Shown one piece after another: positions 8,806 through 17,303 of a DNA stretch of 64,000 nt. Each line of letters starts with the position of its first letter. Position 1 is the first letter of the stretch. The notes below the pieces were generated by a model that worked only from the letters and a program-made list of their open reading frames with translations, ran no database searches and was not told the DNA's origin. Source of the DNA: Ruegeria sp. HKCCD4315 (GTDB lineage: Bacteria; Pseudomonadota; Alphaproteobacteria; Rhodobacterales; Rhodobacteraceae). The position numbers were made by a program, and so were the translations under genes. Where the stretch lies: contig NZ_WVRN01000002.1 of assembly GCF_013112245.1 (NCBI RefSeq), positions 833,373 through 897,372 of the forward strand. The letters are read 5' to 3'.

Positions 8806-8835
8806 AACAGGTCTCTCGGCAGGCTGGGATTGGGA

Positions 8836-9939
8836 TCAATCGATAATGGTGACAGGCTGGCCCAAAGCGTCGGCGTCGGGCGTGACGCCCAGACCGGGCC
8901 CTTCGGGCGGGGTAATGCGGCCGTTTTCACGCACCGGACCATCGGGGGCCAGACGTGGGCCGACATAGTGGCTCAGGTCGCAGGTGTTCATGATTCCGCG
9001 CGCAGGGGTCGAAGCGGCCAGATGCAGAAGCGCGGCGGTGGTGATGTCGCTGCCCCAGGTATCCTCGATACACATCTGAGTACCCAGCGTCAGACAGACA
9101 TCGCGGATTTGCCGCATGGCGGACAAGCCACTCATTTTGGACAGCTTCAATGCAACAGCCTGCATACAACCGGCCTGATGCGCTGCGATGACCGAGGCGA
9201 CGTCATACGCGTTTTCGTCGATTTTCATCGGCAGGCCAGTGACCCGCTGCACATGGGCGCATTCCTCGAGCGTCGCGCAAGGTTGCTCGAGCATGACATC
9301 CAGATGAGCGACGGCGCGACCGACACGGATCGCGTTCAGCGCATCGCTGCCACAGTTCCAGTCGCCATAGACCAATGGGCCCGGACCAACGGTCTCGCGC
9401 ACTTTCGCCAGTCGCTCAACATCCGTCTGCCACTCGCCATCAGCCCCCAGCTTGACCTGAAACTGGCGCATGCCCTTGTCAAACGCATCTTGCGCCATGC
9501 GGGCCATTTCGTCCGGGGCCACGCAGGTGATTGAGTGATAGAGCGGCATGTCCTTGACCTGCCGACCCCCCAGAAGGCGGTGAACAGGTAGACCCGCGGC
9601 TTGCCCTGTCAGATCCCAGAGCGCAGTATCCAGCGCGGACTTCGCGTATACATGACCCTGTAGAAACCGGTTCACCTGCTCCATTACGGTTTCCGGCCCC
9701 ACCGGGTCGGTGCCGATCAGAACCGGGGCCAACTCAGTGATGGCGGGGATCACGCCCTTGGCATAGGCAGGCAGGTAATGCGGGATCGGGCAGACCTCAC
9801 CCCAGCCAGACAAGCCCGTATCGGTGTCGAGACGCAGCACAACCGAGGTTGTGGTGTCGCAGGTTTTCCCATCTGCCATGTAGTAGGTGTCATGGCTAGT
9901 CAGCGGAACTTCCCAAGCTGCAATGCGGATGATCTTCAC
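8836..9939 (-). CDS. Enolase-superfamily (MLE subgroup) epimerase, like 4-hydroxyproline betaine 2-epimerase
   Basis: A 367-residue mandelate racemase/muconate lactonizing enzyme-type protein from a GTG at 9939, chosen because AAGGA lies 8 bases upstream and the frame then begins at the family N-terminus. Acid/base lysines are K163 (QVKLG) and K265 (ALKLS). The Mg ligands are D193 (GDWN), E219 (LEQPC) and D241 (KIDEN). HVYAKSALDTALWDL and MCIEDTWGSDI resemble, from memory, HpbD of Pelagibaca bermudensis, which epimerises hydroxyproline betaine and proline betaine at C2. The neighbours agree: Rieske oxygenase, N-demethylating flavoprotein and BCCT transporter. Alternatives in the same subgroup are cis-3-hydroxyproline dehydratase or a dipeptide epimerase. 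It is a member of the leftward betaine operon. Confidence 0.78.
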   Translation of the reverse strand: MKIIRIAAWEVPLTSHDTYYMADGKTCDTTTSVVLRLDTDTGLSGWGEVCPIPHYLPAYAKGVIPAITELAPVLIGTDPVGPETVMEQVNRFLQGHVYAKSALDTALWDLTGQAAGLPVHRLLGGRQVKDMPLYHSITCVAPDEMARMAQDAFDKGMRQFQVKLGADGEWQTDVERLAKVRETVGPGPLVYGDWNCGSDALNAIRVGRAVAHLDVMLEQPCATLEECAHVQRVTGLPMKIDENAYDVASVIAAHQAGCMQAVALKLSKMSGLSAMRQIRDVCLTLGTQMCIEDTWGSDITTAALLHLAASTPARGIMNTCDLSHYVGPRLAPDGPVRENGRITPPEGPGLGVTPDADALGQPVTIID

Positions 9940-10015
9940 GTCAGTTTTCCTTAGATTGGCCCGCCAAACCAAAGACTGGTTTTGCCGTTTTTCTTAAAAA
10001 GGGGCGTGGCGCGCG

Positions 10016-11110
10016 TTAGGGTGTCACCACGATATTTCCAACATGCGTTTTCTGAACGAACGCCTCTTGAGCCTTCGCGAGATCTTCCAGCGGATAGATC
10101 GCCGCCAACAGAGGCTTCAAAGCGCCGGTTTCGATCATGCCAACCACACGCTGCATTGTGCCCGCCGGGCAGATGGTTGCACCGGTCAGCTGCAGGTCCT
10201 TGTAGACCAGCTGACGCAGGTCGAATTCGGCCATTTGACCAGCGATGCACCCTGATGTGGAGTAACGCCCACCCTGACGCAAAGCGTTGATCAGCGCCAT
10301 AAACATCGGTGATCCGACCACATCAAGCGCGATGTCGACCGGCCCGCCTGCGGCGTCGCGAATAGCGGCTTCCAGATCAACGGTGTTACGGTCGATGACA
10401 TGGGCTGCGCCCAGTTCATGCAGCATTTCGGCCTTCGAGAGGCTGGCAATCGCGATCACCTTGCAACCGCGTAGGCGGCATAACTGAATAGCGGCCGAGC
10501 CCACGCCACCGGACGCGCCTGTGATCACCACGACCTCACCCGGACGCGGAGCAGTGCGCTGAACCAGATTTTCCGCGGTCGTATAGGCGCAAGGGAAAGT
10601 GGCCAGTTCCGCATCGCTCAGGCTGCTGTTAACGGGCACCGCATTGGCCGCGCGCACCTTGGTGTATTCGGCATAGCCCCCATCCGCCTCGGACCCGAAA
10701 TAGCCCGAGTTTTCAGGGTTCAGCCAATCCCCATGGCTCAGCAACCAGGGGTCGATCATCACTCGTTCGCCGACGCGTGCGGGATCAACGCCTTCGCCAA
10801 CGGCAACGATTTCACCAGCCACGTCGGCGCCCTGAATGACGGGGAAGTTCAACGACCCGCTGCCCCAGGTGCCGTCATCGCCGCTGGCTTCGTCAAAACC
10901 ATCCGCCGCGCCGCTGCCCAGAACGGCATCCACTTTCTTGGAATACCAGGCTGTGCGCGTGTTGATATCAGTATTGTTAAGACCACAGGCCCCGACCTTG
11001 ATCAGCACCTCACCCTTTTCGGGCGTCGGCGTGGGCATGTCGCGGTATTCCAGCATGTCCAATCCGCCGTGACCATTCATCACAACGGCTTTCATCGTTT
11101 CCGGGATCAT
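10016..11110 (-). CDS. MDR-type (quinone-oxidoreductase-like) alcohol dehydrogenase
   Basis: A 364-residue medium-chain dehydrogenase/reductase. The GroES-like N-terminal domain carries EVLIKVGACGLNNTDI and FPVIQGADVAGEIVAVGEG. The Rossmann domain has VVITGASGGVGSAAIQL. The usual catalytic-zinc Cys/His pair is not clearly present, so this looks like a zinc-independent quinone oxidoreductase or crotonyl-CoA-reductase-like member. The open frame runs 58 codons further upstream into the dimethylglycine dehydrogenase-like gene. The ATG at 11110 has AGGA ten bases upstream; ATGs at 11119 or 11095 are also possible. It lies 74 bases after the upstream flavoprotein gene in the leftward betaine operon. 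Substrate unknown. Confidence 0.82.
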   Translation of the reverse strand: MIPETMKAVVMNGHGGLDMLEYRDMPTPTPEKGEVLIKVGACGLNNTDINTRTAWYSKKVDAVLGSGAADGFDEASGDDGTWGSGSLNFPVIQGADVAGEIVAVGEGVDPARVGERVMIDPWLLSHGDWLNPENSGYFGSEADGGYAEYTKVRAANAVPVNSSLSDAELATFPCAYTTAENLVQRTAPRPGEVVVITGASGGVGSAAIQLCRLRGCKVIAIASLSKAEMLHELGAAHVIDRNTVDLEAAIRDAAGGPVDIALDVVGSPMFMALINALRQGGRYSTSGCIAGQMAEFDLRQLVYKDLQLTGATICPAGTMQRVVGMIETGALKPLLAAIYPLEDLAKAQEAFVQKTHVGNIVVTP

Positions 11111-11183
11111 CTGGTCCATGTCCTGAATTAAGTTCTTTGGCCTAACGCGGCGGGCACCTGTGTTGGTGCCCACCGGTCTTGTC

Positions 11184-13661
11184 TTATGCGGGAACCGCAG
11201 CGGGCGCGTCGGTGCGCGGCAGCTTGCTTTGCGGATCATAAGCAGCTTCGCCCAGAATGCGGCCCTTGCGCGGCTCACCTGCAACGATCACCTCGATCTC
11301 CTGACCCGGTACGTTGGCGTCCGGCTTGATATAGGCAAAGGCCAAGATCTTGCCGACCGTGTGGCCGTAAGCAACAGATGCTGTCGCACCAACAATCTCG
11401 CCGTTTACCTTGATCGCCTCGCCACCGTGTCCGTCCTCGATCCCGTCGGGCTCGATTTCCAGATAGGCGCAGACCCAGGGCATTTCGCCTTTCTCGGCCT
11501 GCTCGGCGCTGACGCGTGTGGCTTCGACACCCAGATACTCTTTGTCCAGCTTGAAGAAGCGACCCACATTGGCCTCGGGCAGCGTGACCTCATTGGTCAA
11601 CTCGCCCGCACCGGGGAAGGCTTTCTCCATCCGCATCGCGTTCATGGCGAATGAACCGTAGTTGACGATGCCATGCGGCTCGCCCGCGGCCCACAGCGCG
11701 GTGTAGACATCCACGCAGGCTTCATCCGGCATGTGGAATTCCCAGCCCAGCTCACCGGCATAGGACATGCGGAACGCCCAGACCTTGTGACCGGCCACGG
11801 TGATTTCCTGCGCCGACAGCCAGCGGAAACCGGCATTGGACAGGTCCGCATCGGTGCACTGTGCCAGAACTTCGCGCGATTTCGGACCGTTCAGCGACAG
11901 GGCCGACCAGCCAGCGGACAGAGGCGTGATGGTCACGTTCTCATCCGCGCGGTTGTGGTTCAGGTGGTCCAGCAGCCGCTGTTCGAAGAAGGCCGCGCAG
12001 ACCAGATAGAAGCGGTCATCCGCCATCCGCACCAACGTGGTCTCCAACTCGATCCGACCGCGGCGGTTCAACATATGGGTCAGTGTGATCGAGCCGGTCT
12101 TCTGCGGCATCTTGTTTGCGGTCAGACGGTCCAGCAGCGCATAAGCGTCCGGGCCCGAAACTTCGACCTTGGTAAAGGCGGTCACATCCATGATGCCGAC
12201 GCTTTCGCGGACGGCTTTGACCTCGGCCCCGACCACATCATGCACCACGTTGCGGCGGAAGCTGTAGTGATCGCGCTGCTCGACACCTTCGGTTGCAAAC
12301 CAACGGGGACGTTCAAAACCATAGACTTCTTCGTAAACCGCGCCCTTGTCCTTGAGGATTTCATACAGCGGCGACGGCTTGATCGGGCGGCCTTCTAGAC
12401 GGTTGAAGTGCGGGAAGGGGATTTCGTGGCGCAATTTGTAGTCTTCGTGCGCTTTGATGACCTGCCAGTCTTTCTTGGCATAGGCGCCAAAGCGGCGCGG
12501 GTCGTAGTCGCGCATCGAGATGTCCGCAGCGCCGCGGACCATCCACTTGGCCAGTTCGCGGGTCAGACCGGGGCCCCAACCGATACCGATCTGGGTACCG
12601 CAGCAGCACCAGTAGTTCTTTACGCCCGGAGCGGGGCCAACCATCGGGTTGCCATCCGGCGGATGGCTGATCGCGCCATGCACTTCGCGGGTGATGCCCA
12701 ATTCGGCGAATATCGGCATCCGCTCTAGCGAGTTTTCCAGCCAGGGCATCACGCGGTCATAATCGGCCTCGAACAGCCAGTTCTCGTATTCCCATGGGCA
12801 TTCGTCATGCCAGACCGAGTTCGAGTTTTCTTTTTCGTAAATCCCGATCAGGCCCTTTTTCTGCTCCATCCGGATATAGCCCGAGACCTGTTTGTCGTCG
12901 CGGATCACAGGCAGCTCAACGTCCAGATCCTGAAACTCGGGCACATTCTCGGTGACGAAATAGTGGTGCGTCATCGAGGTCATGGGCAATTGCAGACCCG
13001 ACCATTCACCCATCTGGCGGGCATACGTGCCGCCCGCGTTCACCACGTGTTCGCAGACAATCGTGCCTTTTTCGGTCTCGACAACCCATTCGCCCGCATC
13101 GTTCTGCGTGATGTTGGTGGCTCGGCAGTGGCGGAAGATTTTCACGCCTTTTTGGCGGGCACCAGTGGCCATCGCCATGGTTACGTTCGACGGATCCACA
13201 TGACCGTCATCCGGGGTGTAAAGCGCGCCCAGAACGCCATCCAGATTGTAGAACGGGTGCTTCTCGGCGATGAAATCAGGGCCTACCAGTTCGATATTAA
13301 AGCCCAGCGAACGACCCACAGACAGGGTGTGGCGCAGCCAGTCCATTTCGTCTTCGGTATACGCCAGACGGAACGAGCCACAACCATGCCAGGTGACGGC
13401 CTGCCCGGTCTCTTCTTCCAGAGTCTTCGAATACAGGCCAATGTTGTAGTCCACCATGCGACCCAACCCGTATGAGCTGGTTGAATGGGTGATCTGACCC
13501 GCCGCGTGCCAGGTCGATCCGCTGGTCAATTCGGCCTTTTCCAGCAAGACGGTTTCTTCGCCCCAGCCTTCATGGCCAAGGTGGTAAGCAAGGCCGCACC
13601 CCATGACACCGCCACCGACGATGACAACCTTGGCGCGTTCGGGCAGTTCTTTTTTGGACAT
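11184..13661 (-). CDS. Dimethylglycine/sarcosine dehydrogenase-like flavoprotein with GcvT domain
   Basis: An 825-residue enzyme that oxidatively removes an N-methyl group from a secondary or tertiary amine, passing electrons to an acceptor and, through its C-terminal domain, the C1 unit to tetrahydrofolate. The N-terminal DAO-type FAD domain has VVIVGGGVMGCG (residues 12-23) and STWHAAG, whose H52 matches the histidine that binds FAD covalently in dimethylglycine and sarcosine dehydrogenases. An FAO_M linker follows, then GCV_T (about 430-680) and GCV_T C-barrel domains. AGGA stands 9 bases before the ATG at 13661. It is the first gene of the leftward operon, divergent from RpiR. Given the epimerase and Rieske enzyme, N-methylproline- or dimethylglycine-type substrates are plausible. 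Confidence 0.88.
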   Translation of the reverse strand: MSKKELPERAKVVIVGGGVMGCGLAYHLGHEGWGEETVLLEKAELTSGSTWHAAGQITHSTSSYGLGRMVDYNIGLYSKTLEEETGQAVTWHGCGSFRLAYTEDEMDWLRHTLSVGRSLGFNIELVGPDFIAEKHPFYNLDGVLGALYTPDDGHVDPSNVTMAMATGARQKGVKIFRHCRATNITQNDAGEWVVETEKGTIVCEHVVNAGGTYARQMGEWSGLQLPMTSMTHHYFVTENVPEFQDLDVELPVIRDDKQVSGYIRMEQKKGLIGIYEKENSNSVWHDECPWEYENWLFEADYDRVMPWLENSLERMPIFAELGITREVHGAISHPPDGNPMVGPAPGVKNYWCCCGTQIGIGWGPGLTRELAKWMVRGAADISMRDYDPRRFGAYAKKDWQVIKAHEDYKLRHEIPFPHFNRLEGRPIKPSPLYEILKDKGAVYEEVYGFERPRWFATEGVEQRDHYSFRRNVVHDVVGAEVKAVRESVGIMDVTAFTKVEVSGPDAYALLDRLTANKMPQKTGSITLTHMLNRRGRIELETTLVRMADDRFYLVCAAFFEQRLLDHLNHNRADENVTITPLSAGWSALSLNGPKSREVLAQCTDADLSNAGFRWLSAQEITVAGHKVWAFRMSYAGELGWEFHMPDEACVDVYTALWAAGEPHGIVNYGSFAMNAMRMEKAFPGAGELTNEVTLPEANVGRFFKLDKEYLGVEATRVSAEQAEKGEMPWVCAYLEIEPDGIEDGHGGEAIKVNGEIVGATASVAYGHTVGKILAFAYIKPDANVPGQEIEVIVAGEPRKGRILGEAAYDPQSKLPRTDAPAAVPA

Positions 13662-13767
13662 CGCAAAAATTCCTGTTCGAGAGTCGCATATTTCTGTGGA
13701 CTTCCTATTGCCACATATGTACCAGTGTCAACGTAAAACGGCACAAATGTACATACCGAGATACGCA
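13662..13767. promoter_or_regulatory. Divergent promoter region of the betaine module with repeated TGTAC motifs
   Basis: This 106-base gap separates the leftward demethylase operon from the rightward rpiR operon. It contains CATATGTACCA (13713-13723) and AAATGTACATACC (13745-13757), and a third related element, AATGGTACAGATG, lies just inside the regulator gene (13769-13792). The GTAC-centred elements are about 30 bases apart and are candidate operators for the RpiR protein. No clear -35/-10 pair was assigned. Confidence 0.4.
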
Positions 13768-14655
13768 ATGAATGGTACAGATGTTTCAAGCGAGGTTCTG
13801 GGACGCCTGTCACAAGAATTGTCGCTCTTGACCCCCGAAGCACAGAAAGCCGCGCGGTATGTTCTGGAAAACCCCAGAGAAGTTGGCGTCTCCACCGTCC
13901 GTGAGATTGCCGAAGCCGCCAGTGTCAAACCAAACACCGTGGTGCGAATGGCCAGACAAATCGGCTTTGAGGGCTATGGAGATTTTCGGGAACCATTTCG
14001 TGATGAGATTCGCCGAAGCGACGTCTCATTCCCCGACCGCGCACGTTGGTTGCAGGGAATCAGCCGTTCTGGCGACCTGGGTGAGCTTTATGCAGACTTG
14101 CTGGGCTCAGCCATTCGAAACATCGAAGAGACCTTTGCGGACATTGATGCCAGTCGGCTACAATCTGCTGCGGAAACGATTTGGTCGGCGCGATCCATCT
14201 ATACTCTGGGCGTTGGAATAAACAATTCGAACGCGTCCAACTTCACGTATCTCGCCCGCACCGGTATGACAGATTTCCATGCGATCCCCCGGCCCGGATC
14301 AACAGCGATTGATGATCTGGCATGGGCGGACGAGCAGGATGTCCTGATCGCCATCACGTGCCACCCATATCGCACAGAAGTCGTCGAGGCGGTACAGACC
14401 GCGCGAAAGCAAGGTGTAACCGTAATCGGAATATCCGACTCGCCAGCCAGCCCCGTAATCTTGTCTGCTGAACACGGTTTTGTTGTGTCAGTAGATACCC
14501 CTCAATTCTTCCCTTCCTCCGTGTCTACAATTGCTCTGTTAGAAACACTGCTCAGTTTTGTGATAGCAGTGTCCAGCGATGAGATCGTCGAGCGGGTCGA
14601 AAAGTTTCATATACGCCGTCATCAGCTTGGCCTTTACCAGGAGGAACACACATGA
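13768..14655 (+). CDS. MurR/RpiR-family transcriptional regulator
   Basis: A 295-residue RpiR-type regulator with an N-terminal helix-turn-helix (about 1-80; STVREIAEAASVKPNTVVRMARQIGF) and a C-terminal SIS domain (about 120-280) of the kind that binds phosphosugars or other small ligands. The open frame extends upstream, but conserved family sequence begins near MNGTDVSSEV. An ATG at 13747 is the alternative, and neither has a strong ribosome site. The stop overlaps the ATG of the Rieske oxygenase gene by 4 bases (ATGA), so the regulator is co-translated with the catabolic genes. It probably controls both arms of the divergent betaine module. The inducer is unknown. Confidence 0.87.
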   Translation: MNGTDVSSEVLGRLSQELSLLTPEAQKAARYVLENPREVGVSTVREIAEAASVKPNTVVRMARQIGFEGYGDFREPFRDEIRRSDVSFPDRARWLQGISRSGDLGELYADLLGSAIRNIEETFADIDASRLQSAAETIWSARSIYTLGVGINNSNASNFTYLARTGMTDFHAIPRPGSTAIDDLAWADEQDVLIAITCHPYRTEVVEAVQTARKQGVTVIGISDSPASPVILSAEHGFVVSVDTPQFFPSSVSTIALLETLLSFVIAVSSDEIVERVEKFHIRRHQLGLYQEEHT

Positions 14656-15740
14656 ATGCCCCGCTGACCCATTCGCTGGACGCCAGCTATTACACCGACC
14701 CGGCAGTCTTTGAAAAAGAGATGAATGGTCTTCTGATGCGCACCTGGCAGTATGCTGGCCACGCTAACGACATCCCTAATGTCGGCGACTATTTCGCGTT
14801 TGAAATTGCTGGTCAGAATCTGTTTGCCATCCGCGGGCGTGACAACGTCATCCGCACTTTCTACAACGTGTGCCAGCACCGCGCGCATGAGATGGTCACT
14901 GGAACCGGCAACACGCGGGTTGTGGTTTGCCCCTACCACCAATGGTCCTACGAGCTGACCGGCGGATTGCGCGCGGGGCCCAACGTCAAGAACGTTCCCG
15001 GATTCCAGCGCGAAAAGATTTGCCTGACCGAGGTTCGAACCGAGGACTTCCTGGGCTTTATCTTCGTCAACCTCGACAAAGATGCCGCGCCCATGGACGA
15101 ATGGTATCCGGGTGTGCGCGAAGAGATTGCGGAATACGTGCCTGGCATAAACGACCTGGCACCGCTGGAATGGGTCGAGATTCCGGAAAACTGCAATTGG
15201 AAAGTTTCTATCGAAAACTACTCCGAATGCTATCACTGCCCCTCGAACCACCCCACTTTTGCGGAAGGTGTTGTAAAGCCTGAAACTTACGACATTCAAC
15301 CCGATGCGGGCGGCGGTTACGTGTTGCGTCACACCACGGAATGTCAGGCGTTGGATAAGATGACCTATCCAATCGATATGTCAGTTCCGCATGCAGGCGA
15401 CTATCAGTCGTGGTTCCTGTGGCCCATGTTCTCGTTCCAGTGCTATCCGGGCAACGTGCTGAACACCTATCACTGGCGTGCCAACACTGTGGACACCTGT
15501 ACGGTATGGCGCGGCTGGTATACCGAAGGCGGTCATGAAAGCGACGTAATCCGGGGGCTTGCCGTACAAGACCGCCAGACCACAGTCGAAGAAGACATCC
15601 GCCTTGTTGAATCCGTTCACCGCGGGCTGAAATCCAAAGGGTATGTTCCCGGCCCGCTGGTTCTTGACCCCGCCTGTGGTGTCATGAGTGAACATTCCAT
15701 CGCCAAGCTCCAGCAATGGATGCGTGAGGCGGTGGAATAA
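14652..15740 (+). CDS. Rieske non-heme iron oxygenase, alpha subunit (quaternary-amine monooxygenase/demethylase type)
   Basis: A 362-residue oxygenase component. The Rieske 2Fe-2S ligands are C74/H76 (CQH) and C93/H96 (CPYH). The mononuclear iron ligands include H195 and H200 in ECYHCPSNH. E192 stands where most Rieske oxygenases have the bridging Asp; such a Glu is known from the carnitine monooxygenase CntA and fits the betaine-demethylating group (GbcA, stachydrine demethylase, HpbB/C). A strong AGGAGG site precedes the ATG, which overlaps the rpiR stop. Its reductase is probably the ferredoxin reductase of the divergent arm. Expected chemistry is hydroxylation of an N-methyl group and loss of formaldehyde from a quaternary ammonium compound. 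Glycine betaine, proline betaine and hydroxyproline betaine are all possible. Confidence 0.87.
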   Translation: MNAPLTHSLDASYYTDPAVFEKEMNGLLMRTWQYAGHANDIPNVGDYFAFEIAGQNLFAIRGRDNVIRTFYNVCQHRAHEMVTGTGNTRVVVCPYHQWSYELTGGLRAGPNVKNVPGFQREKICLTEVRTEDFLGFIFVNLDKDAAPMDEWYPGVREEIAEYVPGINDLAPLEWVEIPENCNWKVSIENYSECYHCPSNHPTFAEGVVKPETYDIQPDAGGGYVLRHTTECQALDKMTYPIDMSVPHAGDYQSWFLWPMFSFQCYPGNVLNTYHWRANTVDTCTVWRGWYTEGGHESDVIRGLAVQDRQTTVEEDIRLVESVHRGLKSKGYVPGPLVLDPACGVMSEHSIAKLQQWMREAVE

Positions 15741-15767
15741 AACCAAACAAAGTCAAAGAAACTTGCG

Positions 15768-15801
15768 CTTCGGAGGGTAATTCATTGCCCTCCGAAGTTT
15801 T
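15768..15801 (+). terminator. Hairpin with T tract between Rieske and aldehyde dehydrogenase genes
   Basis: A perfect 10-base stem (CTTCGGAGGG, 15768-15777, with CCCTCCGAAG, 15788-15797), a 10-base loop and TTTT (15798-15801). This has the form of an intrinsic terminator or attenuator inside the rightward operon. It also contains a GGAGG that makes a TTG at 15785 look like a start codon. Confidence 0.65.
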
Positions 15802-15814
15802 GGAGATGCGCGAC

Positions 15815-17269
15815 ATGCAAGACGTTAAGCCATATTGGCAGAGTTATGTGGACGGCACCTGGATCGATGGTGGTGCGGGTCGGATCGATGTTTTCAACCC
15901 GGGAACCGGCGGAAAACTAACTGAACAGGCGCTGGCCGATGCCGGTGACGTGGATCGTGCGGTCATGGCGGCCCGCCGCGTGCATCTTTCAGGTGCGCTC
16001 AGCGATCTGCGACCTGTGGAACGTGGCCGCATGGTACAGGCTATGGGCCGCTACCTGCTGGACAACACTGACGAGATTGCTCGGGTTCTGACCCTTGAGC
16101 AGGGCAAACCGCTTTGGGAAGCACGCGTCGAAATCGAAGGAGCGGCACGCTATTTCGAATACTATGGCAATCAGGCTGAAACCGTCGAAGGCCGGTCCAT
16201 TCCACTAGGAGCGAGCTACTTCGATTTCACCACGTACGAGCCGTTTGGTGTTTCCGCACAAATCATCCCATGGAACTATCCTGTCGAGATGACCGCGCGG
16301 TCGCTGTCGGCGGCTTTGGCCACAGGCAATACTGTTGTCATCAAAACCCCGGAATTGACACCTTTGACCAATGCCTGGTTTGCGCATGCTGCCGAGGCGG
16401 TTGGCCTACCGAAAGGCGCTGTAAACATCCTTTGCGGTTTGGGTCACGAGGCAGGAGCCGCGCTTTCGGCGCATCCACATGTCAATCAGATCGTCTTTAC
16501 CGGCTCGGTGCCAACCGGCATCGCAATTGCCAGTGCAGCCGCACGCAACGTTGTGCCCTGCGTCCTGGAGCTTGGCGGGAAATCTGCAGCCATCGTGCAT
16601 GATGACGCGGACCTGGAAGCCTTCGAAAACGACGTACGCTGGGGGATCTTTTTCAACGCCGGTCAGGTGTGTTCAGCGATGAGCCGCGTGATCGTGCATG
16701 AAAGCCGCCACGACGAACTGATCGAACGCATCTCGAACGTAGCAAGCAACCTGTCCGTCGGTCCGGGTATCGAACGGGGTGAGTTTGGCCCGAATATGGG
16801 GCCGATGGTCAGTGAAGCGCAGCGTGACCGCGCGGCTGGCATGGTGTCTGGCGCAATCGCAGCTGGCGCGACTGCAGCCACCGGCGGACGTAAGATGAAC
16901 ATTCCCGGTGCATTTCTGGAACCAACCATTCTGACCAACGTCACTCCTGACATGAACATTGCGAACGAAGAAGCTTTTGCACCGGTTCTTTCGGTTCTGA
17001 AGTTCCGTGACGACGCTCAAGCAATCGAGATTGCAAACGGAACACCCTACGGGCTGGTCGGCGGAGTCTTCACGCGCGACATCGACCGCGCCACGCAGGC
17101 GGCCCGGCAGATCCGCGCCGGTCAGGTCTTTGTCAACGAATGGTACGCCGGCGGCGTAGAGACGCCATTCGGTGGATATGGAAAATCCGGTTACGGGCGG
17201 GAAAAGGGGCGCGAAGCACTGTGGAATTACGTCCAGACCAAGAACGTGGCTATTCGGCTGCGCAGCTAA
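15815..17269 (+). CDS. Aldehyde dehydrogenase (betaine/aminoaldehyde type)
   Basis: An NAD(P)-dependent aldehyde dehydrogenase of about 484 residues, with PWNYPVEMT in the cofactor site, ELGGKS holding the general-base Glu, and NAGQVCSA holding the nucleophilic Cys. A final-third block runs FGGYGKSGYGREKGREAL. A TTG at 15785 has a GGAGG upstream, but that GGAGG is part of the terminator-like stem. The ATG at 15815, with GGAG nine bases upstream, is preferred, and an ATG at 15806 also exists. Located between the Rieske oxygenase and the BCCT carrier, it could oxidise a betaine-derived aldehyde or act as alpha-ketoglutarate semialdehyde dehydrogenase, the step missing from the hydroxyproline cluster at 52025-57260. 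That last idea is inference. Confidence 0.88.
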   Translation: MQDVKPYWQSYVDGTWIDGGAGRIDVFNPGTGGKLTEQALADAGDVDRAVMAARRVHLSGALSDLRPVERGRMVQAMGRYLLDNTDEIARVLTLEQGKPLWEARVEIEGAARYFEYYGNQAETVEGRSIPLGASYFDFTTYEPFGVSAQIIPWNYPVEMTARSLSAALATGNTVVIKTPELTPLTNAWFAHAAEAVGLPKGAVNILCGLGHEAGAALSAHPHVNQIVFTGSVPTGIAIASAAARNVVPCVLELGGKSAAIVHDDADLEAFENDVRWGIFFNAGQVCSAMSRVIVHESRHDELIERISNVASNLSVGPGIERGEFGPNMGPMVSEAQRDRAAGMVSGAIAAGATAATGGRKMNIPGAFLEPTILTNVTPDMNIANEEAFAPVLSVLKFRDDAQAIEIANGTPYGLVGGVFTRDIDRATQAARQIRAGQVFVNEWYAGGVETPFGGYGKSGYGREKGREALWNYVQTKNVAIRLRS

Positions 17270-17303
17270 TCCACCAACTCAAGAACAATAGGGAGGACAC
17301 CCA

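Noticed and set aside
15785..15814. TTG at 15785 as start of the aldehyde dehydrogenase
   Set aside because: Its apparent GGAGG ribosome site is one arm of a perfect terminator-like stem; ATGs at 15806 and 15815 follow with their own GGAG.
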